From Glandiceps talaboti (taxonomy: Eukaryota > Hemichordata > Enteropneusta > Spengelidae): a stretch of DNA of 64,000 nucleotides. Numbering within the stretch: position 1 is the first letter of the stretch; every line of letters starts with the position of its first letter. Positions 52,928 through 64,000 of this stretch are shown here, in pieces. Under the pieces are notes generated by a model. That model searched no databases. It saw nothing but the letters and a program-made list of their open reading frames with translations, and was not told the origin of the DNA. The translations under genes were made by a program, and so were the position numbers. The stretch spans positions 4,695,501-4,759,500 of the forward strand of contig NC_135549.1 in the NCBI RefSeq assembly GCF_964340395.1, read 5' to 3'.

Positions 52928-53035
52928 GCCATCGACATATGGATGTTGGTTTGCTTGATATTTGTCTTTGCCGCATTATTAGAGTTTGCCCTCGCCAGCT
53001 ATCTAGCCAAGAAGACAGAAACCCTTCATTGTTCG
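52928..53035 (+). CDS. Receptor exon f: M3 segment
   Basis: The exon begins after TTTTGATAG with AIDIWMLVCLIFVFAALLEF, the typical glycine receptor/GluCl M3 start, and covers residues 248-283. It is 108 bp and phase 0 at both ends, so its removal would keep the frame while deleting M3. The 3' boundary is less sure: the chosen donor is TCG|GTAACC, a weak match. An equally framed alternative six bases later (ACC|GTATAT, exon end 53041) would add Val-Thr. An in-frame stop follows soon after, so the exon must end by about 53050. The residues after M3 (LAKKTETLHC) open the intracellular loop. Confidence 0.9.
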
Positions 53036-53258
53036 GTAACCGTATATATTGACATATTCAAACAATTGTAGACTATTTAATGGTAGTATTTCCGGATTGC
53101 GATAACACATATGTCAACGTTAACACTTCGTCATCATGCTACATTCCCTGTTGCATGTTGTCTGCTTTATTCGAGTTTTAGCCTTAGCCTGAAGTGAGTC
53201 GAAATTCATTGCAGAGAGTACAACTAAGTCGATAAGCCGGGGGCTCGTGTAATTGTAT

Positions 53259-53336
53259 AGGGTGTCTCAAAAGTTTGGATCCCTGAAGAAGTTCGAACGG
53301 GGTTCTTCTCAGGTATATAAACTTTTTGGACACCCT
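53259..53336. mobile_element. 78-bp foldback, possible mariner/Tc1-derived MITE
   Basis: The 18-base left end AGGGTGTCTCAAAAGTTT and the right end (complement AGGGTGTCCAAAAAGTTT) match at 16 of 18 positions. An inner arm pair CTGAAGAA/TTCTTCTCAG can also fold. Ends of the AGGGTGTCxCAAAAGT type are seen in mariner-like elements. TA dinucleotides lie near both ends but do not frame it exactly. Confidence 0.5.
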
Positions 53337-54960
53337 TACAACCGTTCGTCGTATTGGAATAATGGTCTCGGCTTCACGCAGTTGGATTATGTAGCTAGAT
53401 CACGTGGTATGCAGCACCACCAACACATTCAGTATCATGCGAGAACGTTTTATTCTTTTCTCACATTTAATGTACTTTCGACCAATCTTCCCAACGGGCA
53501 TTGCCAACACCTGATCCCTCCTATGTATCTCTTGTTACTCTCAAAGATGCTACGCGATGCCATATTCATGCCAAGCAATTTCATTTTATGACCGCAAACT
53601 TTGGACATTGACTAATTGAACAACCGTATGTATCATATAATTATCTCGATAAAAAAATAACGAACTGTACGACTCGACCCTGATTCAGTACAATTTAGCA
53701 GACAAAGTGGTTATTTGTATTTAGCATTAACTAGCTGCAATTTTCCGGAAAAACATATATTTTCCCAACGGCGGAATTTTAACGGGCTAAATGAAGGAAT
53801 ATTTGGAATTACCGACAAGGCAAAATCTACTTTCGGACATTGACTCAAATTTATCAAATGTAAAACTGGTTTTTATCAACTCTGTCGTAAAATTCAGGAT
53901 ATAAACTAATTACTTGAATTGCCGTTCGTTATTTTATGAGTCTCGTTTTTGCGACAGAAGGCATTCAATTTTAGGATAGCCTGCCAGATTCTCCGTCCAC
54001 CTCATATAAATAAATATGTTCCACCCACGACACTAATAAAGGCTATAGGACTAAATGTGAAACGTAAGGTTGACCATACGTTGTTAGAGACGTCATTGCC
54101 TATGCTCGGATTAAACGCGACTGGAGGTTTAGGGTATCAGACTGTCATTTTTACATATACGGTTGGTAAAATGGGCAGAAAATGACAACTAACCATGGCT
54201 TTTAAGAAATTGAGAATGTTAAATTTGTTAAGTATACGAACAGCACAATTACGATAATCGCTACATTTTCATTTTTTAAATATTACCCAAAGCGATGTGA
54301 AGCCTGGGTGTATGTGAATTTTAATTTTAATTTTTGACATGATATTCAAGTCGTTCTAAATCATTTTGTATATACCAGTTTGAAAGCAGCAGGGATTTAT
54401 TTCCAAAATAAAGAATCACTTAGCTTGATGTAGACGCACCTTGTCAAGTCAAGTCACCAAACGGCCAACTAGCAAGTGTAATAAGCTGTACCCGGGAACC
54501 AATTTCTTTTTCGTTTTTAATGTTAATATATGCTAATATCTGCCTACGACTTAATGTTAATATATGCTAATGAGTTCATTTTCTTGTTATTGGAAGATAA
54601 TCCAAACAGACCGAGTTCTTTTAAAGCAAAGTATCTAGATGACGATTTAACCGAATTTTTAATAAAAATGCAGTTAGGTAATTTTCTGCAGGTAGGTGTA
54701 TGTAATAGATGACGGATGCCACAACTCATATGAATTGCACGTACGGGATAGAGAAAACAATGACATTTCTAAATATTGACTATTTGCTACTACATATCAA
54801 TTCACTTATCAATATCATTTGCTTCTCGAGGTCATATATATTTAATCTATCAAATTAATTTTACTTATTGTTCATATATTGCTTTCATTATCTGCATGTC
54901 ATTTGTATGTTTCTAGGATATTAATTCAGTTACTCTTACTTCTTGAATTACTAAATCGTT

Positions 54961-55380
54961 TATACATACAACCATACATACAACCATACCACCATACATA
55001 CAACCATACATACAACCATACAACCATACAACCATACAACCATACATACATACATACATACATACATACATACATACATACGTACATACGTACATACATA
55101 CATACGTACAACCATACATACATACATAATACATACATACATACATACATACATACATACATACATACATACATACATACATGTTCATACATACATACAT
55201 ACATACGTATGTACGCACGTACGTACGTACGTACGCACGCACGCACGCACACACGCACACACGCACGCCCGCACATACACACACACACGCACGCACGCAC
55301 GCATGCATGCATGCATGCATGCATACATACATACATACATACATACATACATACATACATACATACATACATACATACAT
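54961..55380. repeat. (CATA)n array with CAAC, CGTA, CGCA, GCAT and CACA blocks
   Basis: The array begins with CATACAAC units, continues as CATA, then an ordered CGTA-CGCA-CACA-GCAT stretch (about 55205-55323) and CATA again. It is complementary in sense to the TATG arrays at 50125-51184 and directly precedes element copy 2. Confidence 0.97.
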
Positions 55381-55387
55381 TTTTTTC

Positions 55388-55500
55388 CCGCCATGTTGTC
55401 ATGAATGATCATTCATATTCATTACTTTGGAACGACGGGAAATATGCATTTAGTCATCTTCATCAAGTTCAGTCATTCATTCATTGATCCATTGATCCAT
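55388..55500 (+). mobile_element. Microsatellite-bounded element core, copy 2
   Basis: Inverted partner of 50575-50695, about 98 % identical by eye over about 105 bp. It begins CCGCCATGTTGTC right after the (CATA)n array and a T-run, and runs into (ATTC)n/(ATCC)n. The unique core and its arrangement between two tetranucleotide arrays are shared by both copies, which suggests one transposed or duplicated unit. It lies 260 bp before receptor exon g. Confidence 0.85.
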
Positions 55501-55607
55501 CCATCCACCCACCCACCCACTCATTCATTCATTCCGTCGTTCGTTCCTGCAGCCAGCCAGCCAGCCAGCCAGTCAGTCAGTCAGTCAGTCAGATAGTCAG
55601 TCAGTAC
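55485..55607. repeat. Serial tetranucleotide array ATTC-ATCC-ACCC-ATTC-AGCC-AGTC
   Basis: Short blocks of related tetranucleotides, ending about 150 bp before receptor exon g. Confidence 0.95.
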
Positions 55608-55760
55608 AGCAAACATATATTTGCCGATCCATTTTCTTCAATATACAACTTTTGATCTGAATTCATAATGTAGCAAATGTCATTCATTTGTTACCTAATT
55701 TCAAAATTCCATATCTGCTACAGTCTCTGATTGAAGTTCGTCGTATCTTTCCTTTCACAG

Positions 55761-56054
55761 GACTATTTTTCAGAAAGCAGCATACCATTACGCCATTTAG
55801 AATTAAAAGATTATACAGCAGTGCGGACACCTGAATTAATTCGAACAGATTTAAGGATTAATTTGGAAGAAGGAAGATCGCCGGAATCTGCCAGGGACGC
55901 CAGGCGAAGAGGTTACAGAAGACTGTCTAGAACAATTGATAAATATTCAAGGGCCTGTTTTCCTCTAGCATTTGTATTTTTCAATGCTATATATTGGCCC
56001 TTCTACCTCCACAATTACTACGATGCTGTTGAGATCGATGGAACACACGCTTAG
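55761..56054 (+). CDS. Receptor exon g: short M3-M4 loop, M4 and stop codon
   Basis: The acceptor CTTTCCTTTCACAG is strong and the phase is 0. It encodes 97 residues, 284-380, then TAG at 56052-56054. The intracellular loop is short (about 75 residues from the end of M3 to M4), basic and charged near its end (DARRRGYRRLSR), and leads to DKYSR and M4 (ACFPLAFVFFNAIYWPFY), the usual glycine/GABA-A receptor M4 layout. The C-terminal tail is about ten residues. Exons f and g join directly in frame; an extra loop exon between them cannot be excluded, because the loop is where subunits vary most. Confidence 0.93.
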   Translation, partial: DYFSESSIPLRHLELKDYTAVRTPELIRTDLRINLEEGRSPESARDARRRGYRRLSRTIDKYSRACFPLAFVFFNAIYWPFYLHNYYDAVEIDGTHA

Positions 56055-57010
56055 TATCACGGATTGTTACAAAAATACCAAAACTGACTGCAGTGAATTT
56101 GTTTGACGCAGAACACATTATATTATTGATGTTCATCTATAAAAATATAGACGTGTACCCTAACAATGGCTAGTTGCACGCATAGTTAGACATTACCTAG
56201 TTAATTCAGAGTCGCTAATGATAACTGCTTTCTTCATAATGGTGAACTCCACTCAACAGACACGGTGAACAGTCAATAACACTTTAAGAGAAGGGTAAGG
56301 GGACTTTTGCTGTACTACTTCTGAGAACACTTGCTGGATGGAAGCTTATGGGTGACAGAAGATTAATAAGAAGTCAAATTGTACAACTAAGGATCTGCAA
56401 TGACGATGCTTGGACCCGTGTTTGGTCATGCACATGTCAATTTACATTACAATAGACGGTTTACATCACTTCAAATATCTCACCCATAAATGGCTGTTTT
56501 ATATGGCTGAGATGACGATAATTTGAATTTTTACCATTTAGTGGTATACTACATATATATAACATTGGTTCTCACCATACCATGCACTCGAGTGAAACTT
56601 TTTGATGAAAAAAAAATTGACTTTGTACATTTTGGAGATGTTGAGTAGAACCGCTGATGGAGGCTCCTTTCAACGCCTCCTTTATTAAAGCGTTATCCGG
56701 TTCTATATTATGTATAGTCTGTCCTGTCACAATCGTGTTATTTTAGTTTTTAAGTTTTAGTCGTCAGAGTTCTGATTTTAGTATAGATAGTAAATAGAAA
56801 TGTACGTGTAATTTAGCCGAGCGTTCTACCATAGGCTATACAATTAATCACTGCTAGCCAATTCTGACGATGCTGTCGGGAACAATTTCCATATCATGCA
56901 ATCTATATGATTCAGTTGACTCTTATAAGATATTAAGATTTAAGAAGTAATTAAGTTTAATATTTGACAGTGGGACAAGATATTAATAAAGTAACCATTG
57001 ATAGAAAAGG
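56055..57010 (+). other. Probable 3' UTR of the receptor gene
   Basis: The AT-rich stretch after the TAG has no further reading frame of note and no repeat arrays. The end is inferred from the first AATAAA on this strand after the stop. Confidence 0.5.
56985..56990 (+). promoter_or_regulatory. Candidate polyadenylation signal AATAAA
   Basis: This is the first canonical hexamer I find after the receptor stop, about 930 bases downstream. Another AATAAA near 57537 and an ATAAAATAA stretch near 57875 are alternatives. Confidence 0.45.
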
Positions 57011-59543
57011 TCAAATGTGGTGGTTATTTCGACCATTCATTACCAGACGCCGAAAAAGAGTGGTGAATCAAACTTCAATTTAATGTATTCGCCGTTCAAT
57101 TGAACTTTTGGCTGAGCTCGGAATTGCCAACAGTGTTTGAGTTTCATACCACGGTTTCAGACTAAATGGAACCCACATTTCGGTAATATTATATAGCGGC
57201 TACTTATACATGTAAATGTCATTTTCTACGTTAATCATGGTCAACCTCTACCTTTCAGATTGTAAGTTTAAAAAACAATAAGTGCCACCATCTGTTGTTG
57301 GTGTTTTGAGGCCTGGGACTAATTCAAAACACTGTGCTGAGATAAAAGTAAAGGCGGCAATCAAAGATGTCTCACTGAAAACCGCTGGCAGTCATTCCAG
57401 GAAGATATACGTTCTGGACTTTCCATTAATTTTCAAAAAGGATTAATATATCTCCTATAGATGTCAGACAAGTAAAAACTTTGCCTAGAGATTGAAATTA
57501 AAATTTTAGTACTGAATGGTGGTCTATCACGGAAGTAATAAAACTGCATGATTTGCCCTATTCTGTCAGTGTTGGTGTAGCATAAAAGTCTTCCCGCCAA
57601 GGCTATGGGGACATCATTAAATCGAATGTTAGACGTGCACTACCTGTAACAGTATACAACTGAGAGAGTTTGAAATATTAAAGGGTATACTCAGGGCATC
57701 TTGACTGAAAGGCTGCTATCTTGGCAAGATATTGAATGATAACGATTGCAATACGATGCATACACGACGACGAATCGACCATTCCTACTTATATCTTAGC
57801 ATTTGAGTATGAGTAGTTTTACAACGATTGTGAAGTGATACTTCTCAATGTTAGTAATTATTAGGACGAAAATAAAATAACAAACTGTATTTCTAACTTT
57901 ACCAATCAATTGAGACGTCTCCTAAACATTACGTGTTACTATTAGGAGCACAGCAGGGATTGTTGTAGGCACATTTATACTATAGATGATGTTTCCTACA
58001 GAATGCCTTAACCTGAGCAGATATTTGGTCGCCATTATATACGTTACACACAAATATCGCATACTATTACGTTACAAGGGAAAATACACGACGTCACATA
58101 CAAGTATTCATTACGCCGAAATGGTACATGCTTTATAGCATTTGACAGCTGGGTAACTACCGAACAACAACAGTAAATGTTAACTCACATAACAACACCG
58201 TATGATGGATTGGCAATTACATAGATAGCCCCTACCACGTCATTTGAACCTATCATTGCACTTGCAAATGTAATAATGTTGAGATGGTTACGATATAATT
58301 TTCCTTGCCTGTTTAACGCTTAACCTTTGACCTTAACGAAGCGTTGTCACTATGATCTATTTAACAAGAGCGGGTTTACATACAGTACGTCATTAAAACC
58401 AAAAGAGCTTTGCTAGGACTTACGTCTATAGTAAGTGGACTGTGGCATTCAAAGCAGTTTGCAACTCCTTGTTATGCGTAAATGTGTTTATTACTTCTTA
58501 GAACCAATTTTGTAAAATTTGACTAAGTGAACCTCTCACCGTAATGTTCACACAAAACTTTACTTCTGTCAGTTTATACGTATAATGAGACACGGGTAGA
58601 ACACACAAAATAAATAATGCTCGAAAATACAATTACACAAAGTAACTACTGAATTTAGGTCTGCCTGTACGGGGAAATATTGCATGTGCTATATCACGTG
58701 TGAGGCCAGCAGGTTAACATGCTAAATGTATGCTCTTTGTTTCATATATAAGCTTTGAGGAAATAATTTCCTTTCTACAAAACAAACACACAACGCAACA
58801 ATCCGTATCAAAACAAAGGAACAACCTCAGCTAAAATGTGTGAGTTAGCTATAACAGCCGACTACAAAACCATATAATTACTTGGTGCGACGTTCATCAG
58901 ATTATTCATCAAACAGTAAACAATCCTAGGCATACAAAAAGGCAGCTTATCGTGACTGAATGCGAGAAGTATCTTTGAGTTTGTCAATGAAGCTATTAAT
59001 AAATATATGGTCGTCAGGGAATCGATGTCAGCCTATACTATTTACAGTTGTCTATCGAACCTTGAATGAAGATCAATGATCATGTGAGTTGTTAATCATA
59101 AGCAAATGTAATTAAAATGACTGTAAGCACACAGTTTGAAAGTTGAAAGTACTATACGCAGTATGACACCGTTTTAACCATCTAAATGTAACTGAATTTA
59201 TTAAAACTGTCTGTCACGTAATCATTACAGGTATAAATTCTCAATGATTTTTTCAACATCTGTTACGCCTTGGTTTTTGACATCATGCTGAGTTGACGTT
59301 TTCGCACTTTACATTTTCACAATAAAACCATATCCATAGAACGTGTTCGGTTAAATCAATAATTCCTTTGATTCGTGCTTTAGGAACGGAAATCGTCTTT
59401 TGATCATATGGGAATAGTCGATATTAGATAGTCGCTAACACGTCACAATCTCGCGCTGTTTGAAAATTACATGGAGGTACTTTACACATGCATAACTAAA
59501 GTTGCCATGACTTCATTTTCGATTGTCAGTTAGAGTGAGTAAC
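57011..59543. other. Downstream flank: nothing recognised
   Basis: AT-rich, with no long open frame and no repeat array. Confidence 0.5.
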
Positions 59544-59640
59544 ATGTATGTATGTATGTATGTATGTATGTATGTATGTATGTATGTATGTATGTATGTA
59601 TGTATGTATGTATGTATGTATGTATGTATGTATGTATGTA

Positions 59641-59693
<53 letters not shown>

Positions 59694-59757
59694 ATGTATA
59701 TATGTGTGTGTATGTATGTATGTATGTATGTATGTATGGATGTATGGATGTATGGAT
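59544..59757. repeat. (TATG)n-(TG)n-(TATG)n array
   Basis: About 24 TATG units, then TG, then TATG and GGATGTAT variants. Confidence 0.98.
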
Positions 59758-61358
59758 TAAGGTAGGTTGGTTGGTAATTGAGTAGGTATCTGTGTGTGTG
59801 TTTATGTTCAGCTAACATCAATCAACCAGTTCATTCTGTACATAAAGCTATCATTTGTGAAATATTTTCCTGTTAATGGCTAGATGCCGTAGTGGTTTAT
59901 TATCCACAAATTAGCTATAGTTCACATAATTTATTATAAATTACATAAATTAACGTTAATAGAAATTAGTGGCCCGTGTTATCTGCAAACTTGTGCAATT
60001 ACAGTTTTTAAAAATAATAACCTTAACACGGCCATTTGATTTGCATCTTAATATCGATAACTAAATATTCAGCCTGACTTGTCATACATTGTATTTGTTA
60101 AGATAATCCTTATATTTCATATACAGAGAAACATTTATAACCGACCGTTTAACAAAACTTAGACAGAAGTATATTTAAAACACTTGACCTATACTTTGAA
60201 GAGGTAAAACCAGCTCATGACTTGTGTGTTTTCAAAAGAAAAAGAAAACTCCAAATACAATTGTTATCATTTCATTGTCATACGTGGGGCAGTCGTCCGA
60301 CCACAATTCATTGGACAGACAGAAACTCTATTAAAACAATATCATCATTTTAGTAACGATAACTGATACTGTGGAGAGATAATGACAAGATACGCCCGTT
60401 TGTTGTACGTTCAATGAGTACATATAACTTTTTGAATAAAAATCACTACATTATGAATTTACTGGCCAAAAGACAACTAAAATATAACAGTTGATTCCAA
60501 GATCTTACAAAATTGTGTTTCATTTTTATTACTTTGTACAAATAATGTTAGTCTTCAATAGAAAGATTAGTATGTTAACTTCAGCCCGTATTATCCCAAG
60601 CCCACTACTAAGTGTATCATTGATACTTACATTTTCTCTTTCATGTGTCACGTATCTTTACAAAATGAGTTACTCTATCCTTCAATATATGTTTTATATG
60701 ACCTACAGCGTATAGCATGATGAGGTCAGAGTCAGAATACATATACAGAACCTTTAGATAATTTGAACATGTTTTTTGTGCATGATGAATGAACGTAGAA
60801 TCTAACATTTACAAGTAAAGGTCGAGTTCTTTGATTTACACGGAGACATGTAGACGGAATTTCACCACTGTGTTTGATAAAAGTAGTGATCTGATCGATG
60901 CATGATAATTTATGACAGCTGAAACATGTCTCATGCTATATATATTAAGCGTCATTACATTCATTTTTAAGACATTGTGTATAATGCTTAAACACGCGAG
61001 TCTAAAACCTGATTCCAGAGATTAAAAGGACTGGGATCTCCTCTAAACGTATAGGCTACATAGTAAATATTAATGGTTTGCAGATTTATCTAATTCTATG
61101 CTGCGGATATAACCAATGTTAACTCTATGACCGCAAGCAACGTAAACTCAGAGTTGAGGAAAACAGACAGCCTTGCTGAAGAGGATAAGAGCTAAATTAT
61201 GATGGAATAGTTGCTGGTAATCCAACCAAAACATAGGTATTCTTTCATTCTTTGATTAGGTGTCTACCTCGACATGCATAATCAACACAATTTATCATTT
61301 TGCTAAGTAAAATATACCTCTACTTACAAAAAAAGCATTTGATATAATTGTTTACACA

Positions 61359-61446
61359 GAAACTATGGGTTTTAAATTACCATTATTCCATAAAACTAAC
61401 TAGAAACTATGGATTTTAAATTACCATTATTCCATAAAACTAACTT
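61359..61446. repeat. Tandem duplication, 44-bp unit, two copies
   Basis: Two adjacent copies of a unit starting GAAACTATGG and ending AAAACTAACT, with essentially a single G/A difference, so the duplication is recent. Confidence 0.93.
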
Positions 61447-62948
61447 ACTCACAATGACATGAACAAACTTTTAATTATACATTTCCCATCGACATACTTG
61501 TTTATAATATTTCTTTATTAACTCAGACATTTGCATTTATCGCACAAGTGTTTAGTTTTCTCGGATGTATAATCATTCAAGTTGGTCGAAGTTATTCTCA
61601 GGATTACATCGACACATCACAAGTAAAACAGGTGTTATATGAGAAAGGGAAACTCTTCCTATTACATAAATCATCGTCTAGTTTGGCACATTACGAGAAA
61701 TTTTATTTCGCGAACGAATCGTGACTATACCGATTATTACATGCGTACGCGTGCCATTTGCGTTCGTCTATTTCCTACCAACATATGGTGCTTGAAGAGT
61801 AATTGCTTTGCCTTTCCGAAATATCCAGCCTCTTTTTAAAAAGGTACCTCTCATTTCTGTTGATTTATGTTCAACACAAGACATAGATACATCCGACGAG
61901 ATATATCATCACGTTATGAAATTCACATATGTCAAAGTGGAAACCAGGATTCTGTTGTTTTCTACCTTAGTATTGCTAAGTAGAATGGTTTTGTTTATTT
62001 GACAGATGCTTCCGTCTCTCCAAGTGTATTCAGCTATTCATCTTTTAGATTTTTAAATGACTGCTATCCGCCATACTTACACATTCAGTTGGACTTAAAA
62101 ACGCAGATTGTGGCGGCTAGCACCATCACTCTTGTGAGATTTCCCGTCGATTAAGATCATGTAGTTAATTAATTGAGTTCATGTCGATTGGATTAGCCAT
62201 ATAAATTACCTCTTCCTTTATGATGAAATCCAGCACCTGAGCGCTGGAGCGCTGTTTGCCATCACTACACTGTCTATAAACGTGTATGACCCCGAAGGAT
62301 AAATGATCGTCTATTGTTTACGCATACATTGCAATTTGATGAATGGCGTAGGAGACAGGTCACTTCTATTCCATTCATATCCTATTTTGTTTTATAAGTT
62401 ATATCTCCAGTGGGAGCACACTTACACTCGTGAACAGAAAAAAATCAGTTAACCGCCGATATGATGAATTAAAGAGCTTTGTTCTCACTTCATCAGGCTA
62501 CATCAACGCATGCGCATTCGTTTCAATTTTGATATCACATATTAAATCAGTTAAGTTCCCTGAAAGTGAAAAGAAGCTTCTCATTTGCCCTACATTATAG
62601 GGTACAATATTTTAGTTATGATGTAAATCAATGAGTCATATGTAATGTCCGTATTGTTCATAGGGTCGTTTAATAGCACTATGTGCAATGAATTGTAAAT
62701 AAAACAAACAGAGTACCTAAGACTTGATTGGTTACCCTTCCAGCCTAAATAAGACATAAGATGTTTTATTGAGAGTAGACACGCTTCAATTACTTATTTA
62801 CGTCCTCATACTAAAGGTAGTAAAGATAAACCATGTGGAAAGCAGCCTAGTTTTCCGTGCTCAATTTCCTGCTGCAGCTGGTGCAATATACTAATAACGT
62901 ATATTGTTTGCTATCATTTGAAACTTAAGACATTTTAAATTAATTATT

Positions 62949-63086
62949 GGCCCCTTTTCTCTCTCTTTCTCTCTCTCCACCTCCCCCGTGTCTGTCTATT
63001 TGTTTCCGCCTCTCCCTCCCCCACCTGTCTGTCTCTATGTGTCTTTCTATCTCTGTCTCTGTCTCTGTATGCCTGTCTCTCTCTCA
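62949..63086. repeat. Pyrimidine-rich CT/CTGT simple sequence
   Basis: Degenerate CTCT, CCTCCC and CTGTCT blocks on the + strand. The rest of 59760-64000 holds no gene I recognise. Confidence 0.9.
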
Positions 63087-64000
63087 AAATAAGCAACACA
63101 TACACTTACGTGAAATATGCATTTCATGTGTCTATTAATTTCTCGGTTTTCAACGCCTTGTACAATAAGCATCTTAAGAAGGCATTATTACACTGAACAA
63201 TAGAAAATGTCAAACTTCGACTTACAATAAATGTTATCTCTCCCCATGGACTAGTTCGACTAGCGTAAAACTACATTGTAATGACTTACGCTGATTCACT
63301 GAGGTATGACAGTGTTGTTACCAAAAGCAAAACAGATTAACTTTGTTTTAATTATCTGCGAATGTCTCTGTGGTTTATGAGAAGTGAGAAGTGAGGCGAT
63401 TGTTTCAGTGTTGATGGTAAAATAAATGTTTCCCGCATTTGGACTGTACCCCAGCGTCTGCTTTTATTTTAATCCCTGTCACAATGAAAATTCGAAGGTT
63501 ATTCACGTATACTATAATACACAGGCAGATTAAAGGACATGTTTATAGTAACAATGTCAGTGACTATGATATTTTTTGCAAGGTGTAGAAATTTGGGGAA
63601 GACCTAAAACAATGTTCAAGTACACAGGTCGTGTTGTATGTTACAAGGCCAAGGCTATTCATATTATTTGACGAGAAGATGATATCTGTAATTTTCTAGT
63701 TTTGTGTGAACTTTGTTGGTACAACTGCCGACATCAGACTGTCGACGAATGGAACTTGTTACAAACAGGGACATTTTAAAGTAAACAAACGAACTGGATT
63801 AATTACACTTTGCACATCATGTTGGAAGTGTGGAGACTTGTATTACACGCCATCCATGGTTTGATAATAACAGTTTTATAGCCTCTTTACATGTACTTGA
63901 AATACCGGGGGAACTGGAAATTTGTTTGTGAACGTGAACTGTAAAGTCGTCATAAAACTGCTCTTACTAAATGATGGGATGTGATACAAGTCTCTGTACT

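Larger units (their letters stand above)
1471..56054 (+). other. Gene span: anion-selective Cys-loop receptor subunit (glycine/GABA-A receptor-like), 5' end missing
   Basis: Seven exons on the + strand join in frame (phases 1-0-2-1-1-0-0 at the acceptors) to 380 residues plus a stop, starting inside the extracellular domain. The joined product has the loop A motif WTPD (residues 61-64), a Cys-loop with 13 residues between Cys105 and Cys119, M1 about 195-213, a Pro-Ala-Arg anion filter at 216-218 before M2, M3 about 248-272, a short intracellular loop, and M4 about 348-370. These are the marks of a plasma-membrane, ligand-gated chloride channel subunit that works as a pentamer in excitable or sensory cells. 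The nearest family by eye is glycine receptor alpha, through the shared segments ESFGYT, LVILSW and AIDIWM. The first exon or exons, with the signal peptide and N-terminal helix, are not visible and are presumed upstream. Ligand unknown; see the binding-site substitutions under exons b and c. Confidence 0.9.

Noticed and set aside
1-64000. CRISPR array, operon or prokaryotic defence system
   Set aside because: Spliced exons, microsatellites, LINE and SINE remnants show animal nuclear DNA; the tandem repeats have no spacer structure.

Overview
The window is a piece of a metazoan nuclear genome: AT-rich (roughly two thirds A+T by eye), with long introns, consensus GT-AG splice sites, abundant di- and tetranucleotide arrays, and decayed retroelement pieces. 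I recognise one protein-coding gene, on the + strand. Seven exons between 1471 and 56054 encode a pentameric (Cys-loop) ligand-gated ion channel subunit of the anion-selective glycine/GABA-A receptor-like group. The 5' end (signal peptide and first part of the extracellular domain) is not visible and probably lies upstream of the window. The organism cannot be fixed from the sequence. A marine invertebrate, either a non-vertebrate deuterostome (hemichordate or amphioxus type) or a lophotrochozoan, would fit the repeats and the receptor type; this is inference.

Gene layout: exon a 1471-1538 (68 bp), b 2712-2935 (224 bp), c 31747-31829 (83 bp, Cys-loop), d 44085-44219 (135 bp, loops B and C), e 46887-47116 (230 bp, M1 and M2 with the Pro-Ala-Arg anion filter), f 52928-53035 (108 bp, M3), g 55761-56054 (short M3-M4 loop, M4, stop). 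All phases join without a break and give 380 residues, counting the split first glycine as residue 1. The introns are about 1.2, 28.8, 12.3, 2.7, 5.8 and 2.7 kb. A likely poly(A) signal lies at 56985-56990, and I see no second gene from there to 64000.

The predicted receptor is unusual. Against glycine receptor alpha1, aligned from memory, the complementary-face residues that grip the amino-acid carboxylate are changed: Arg65 is Ser, Ser129 is Asp, and Phe63 is Val. The second (loop C) disulphide is also missing. The pore remains that of a chloride channel. It looks like an orphan anion channel subunit, or one that supplies only the principal face.

The non-coding part holds: many (CATA/TATG)n arrays with blocks of sequence variants; (TA)n and (TG)n arrays; a 55/43-bp minisatellite (15406-15945); an old diverged array with a period of about 140-180 bp (3360-3970); a 67-bp and a 44-bp tandem duplication; a decayed CR1/L2/Rex-like LINE reverse transcriptase fragment (12045-12790); a tRNA-derived SINE on the - strand (36245-36432); and a 78-bp foldback (53259-53336).

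The most novel item is a core of about 110 bp, nearly identical in two inverted copies (50575-50695 and 55388-55500) and bounded by tetranucleotide arrays on both sides. The two copies flank the frame-neutral M3 exon, so paired intron RNA could affect its splicing.
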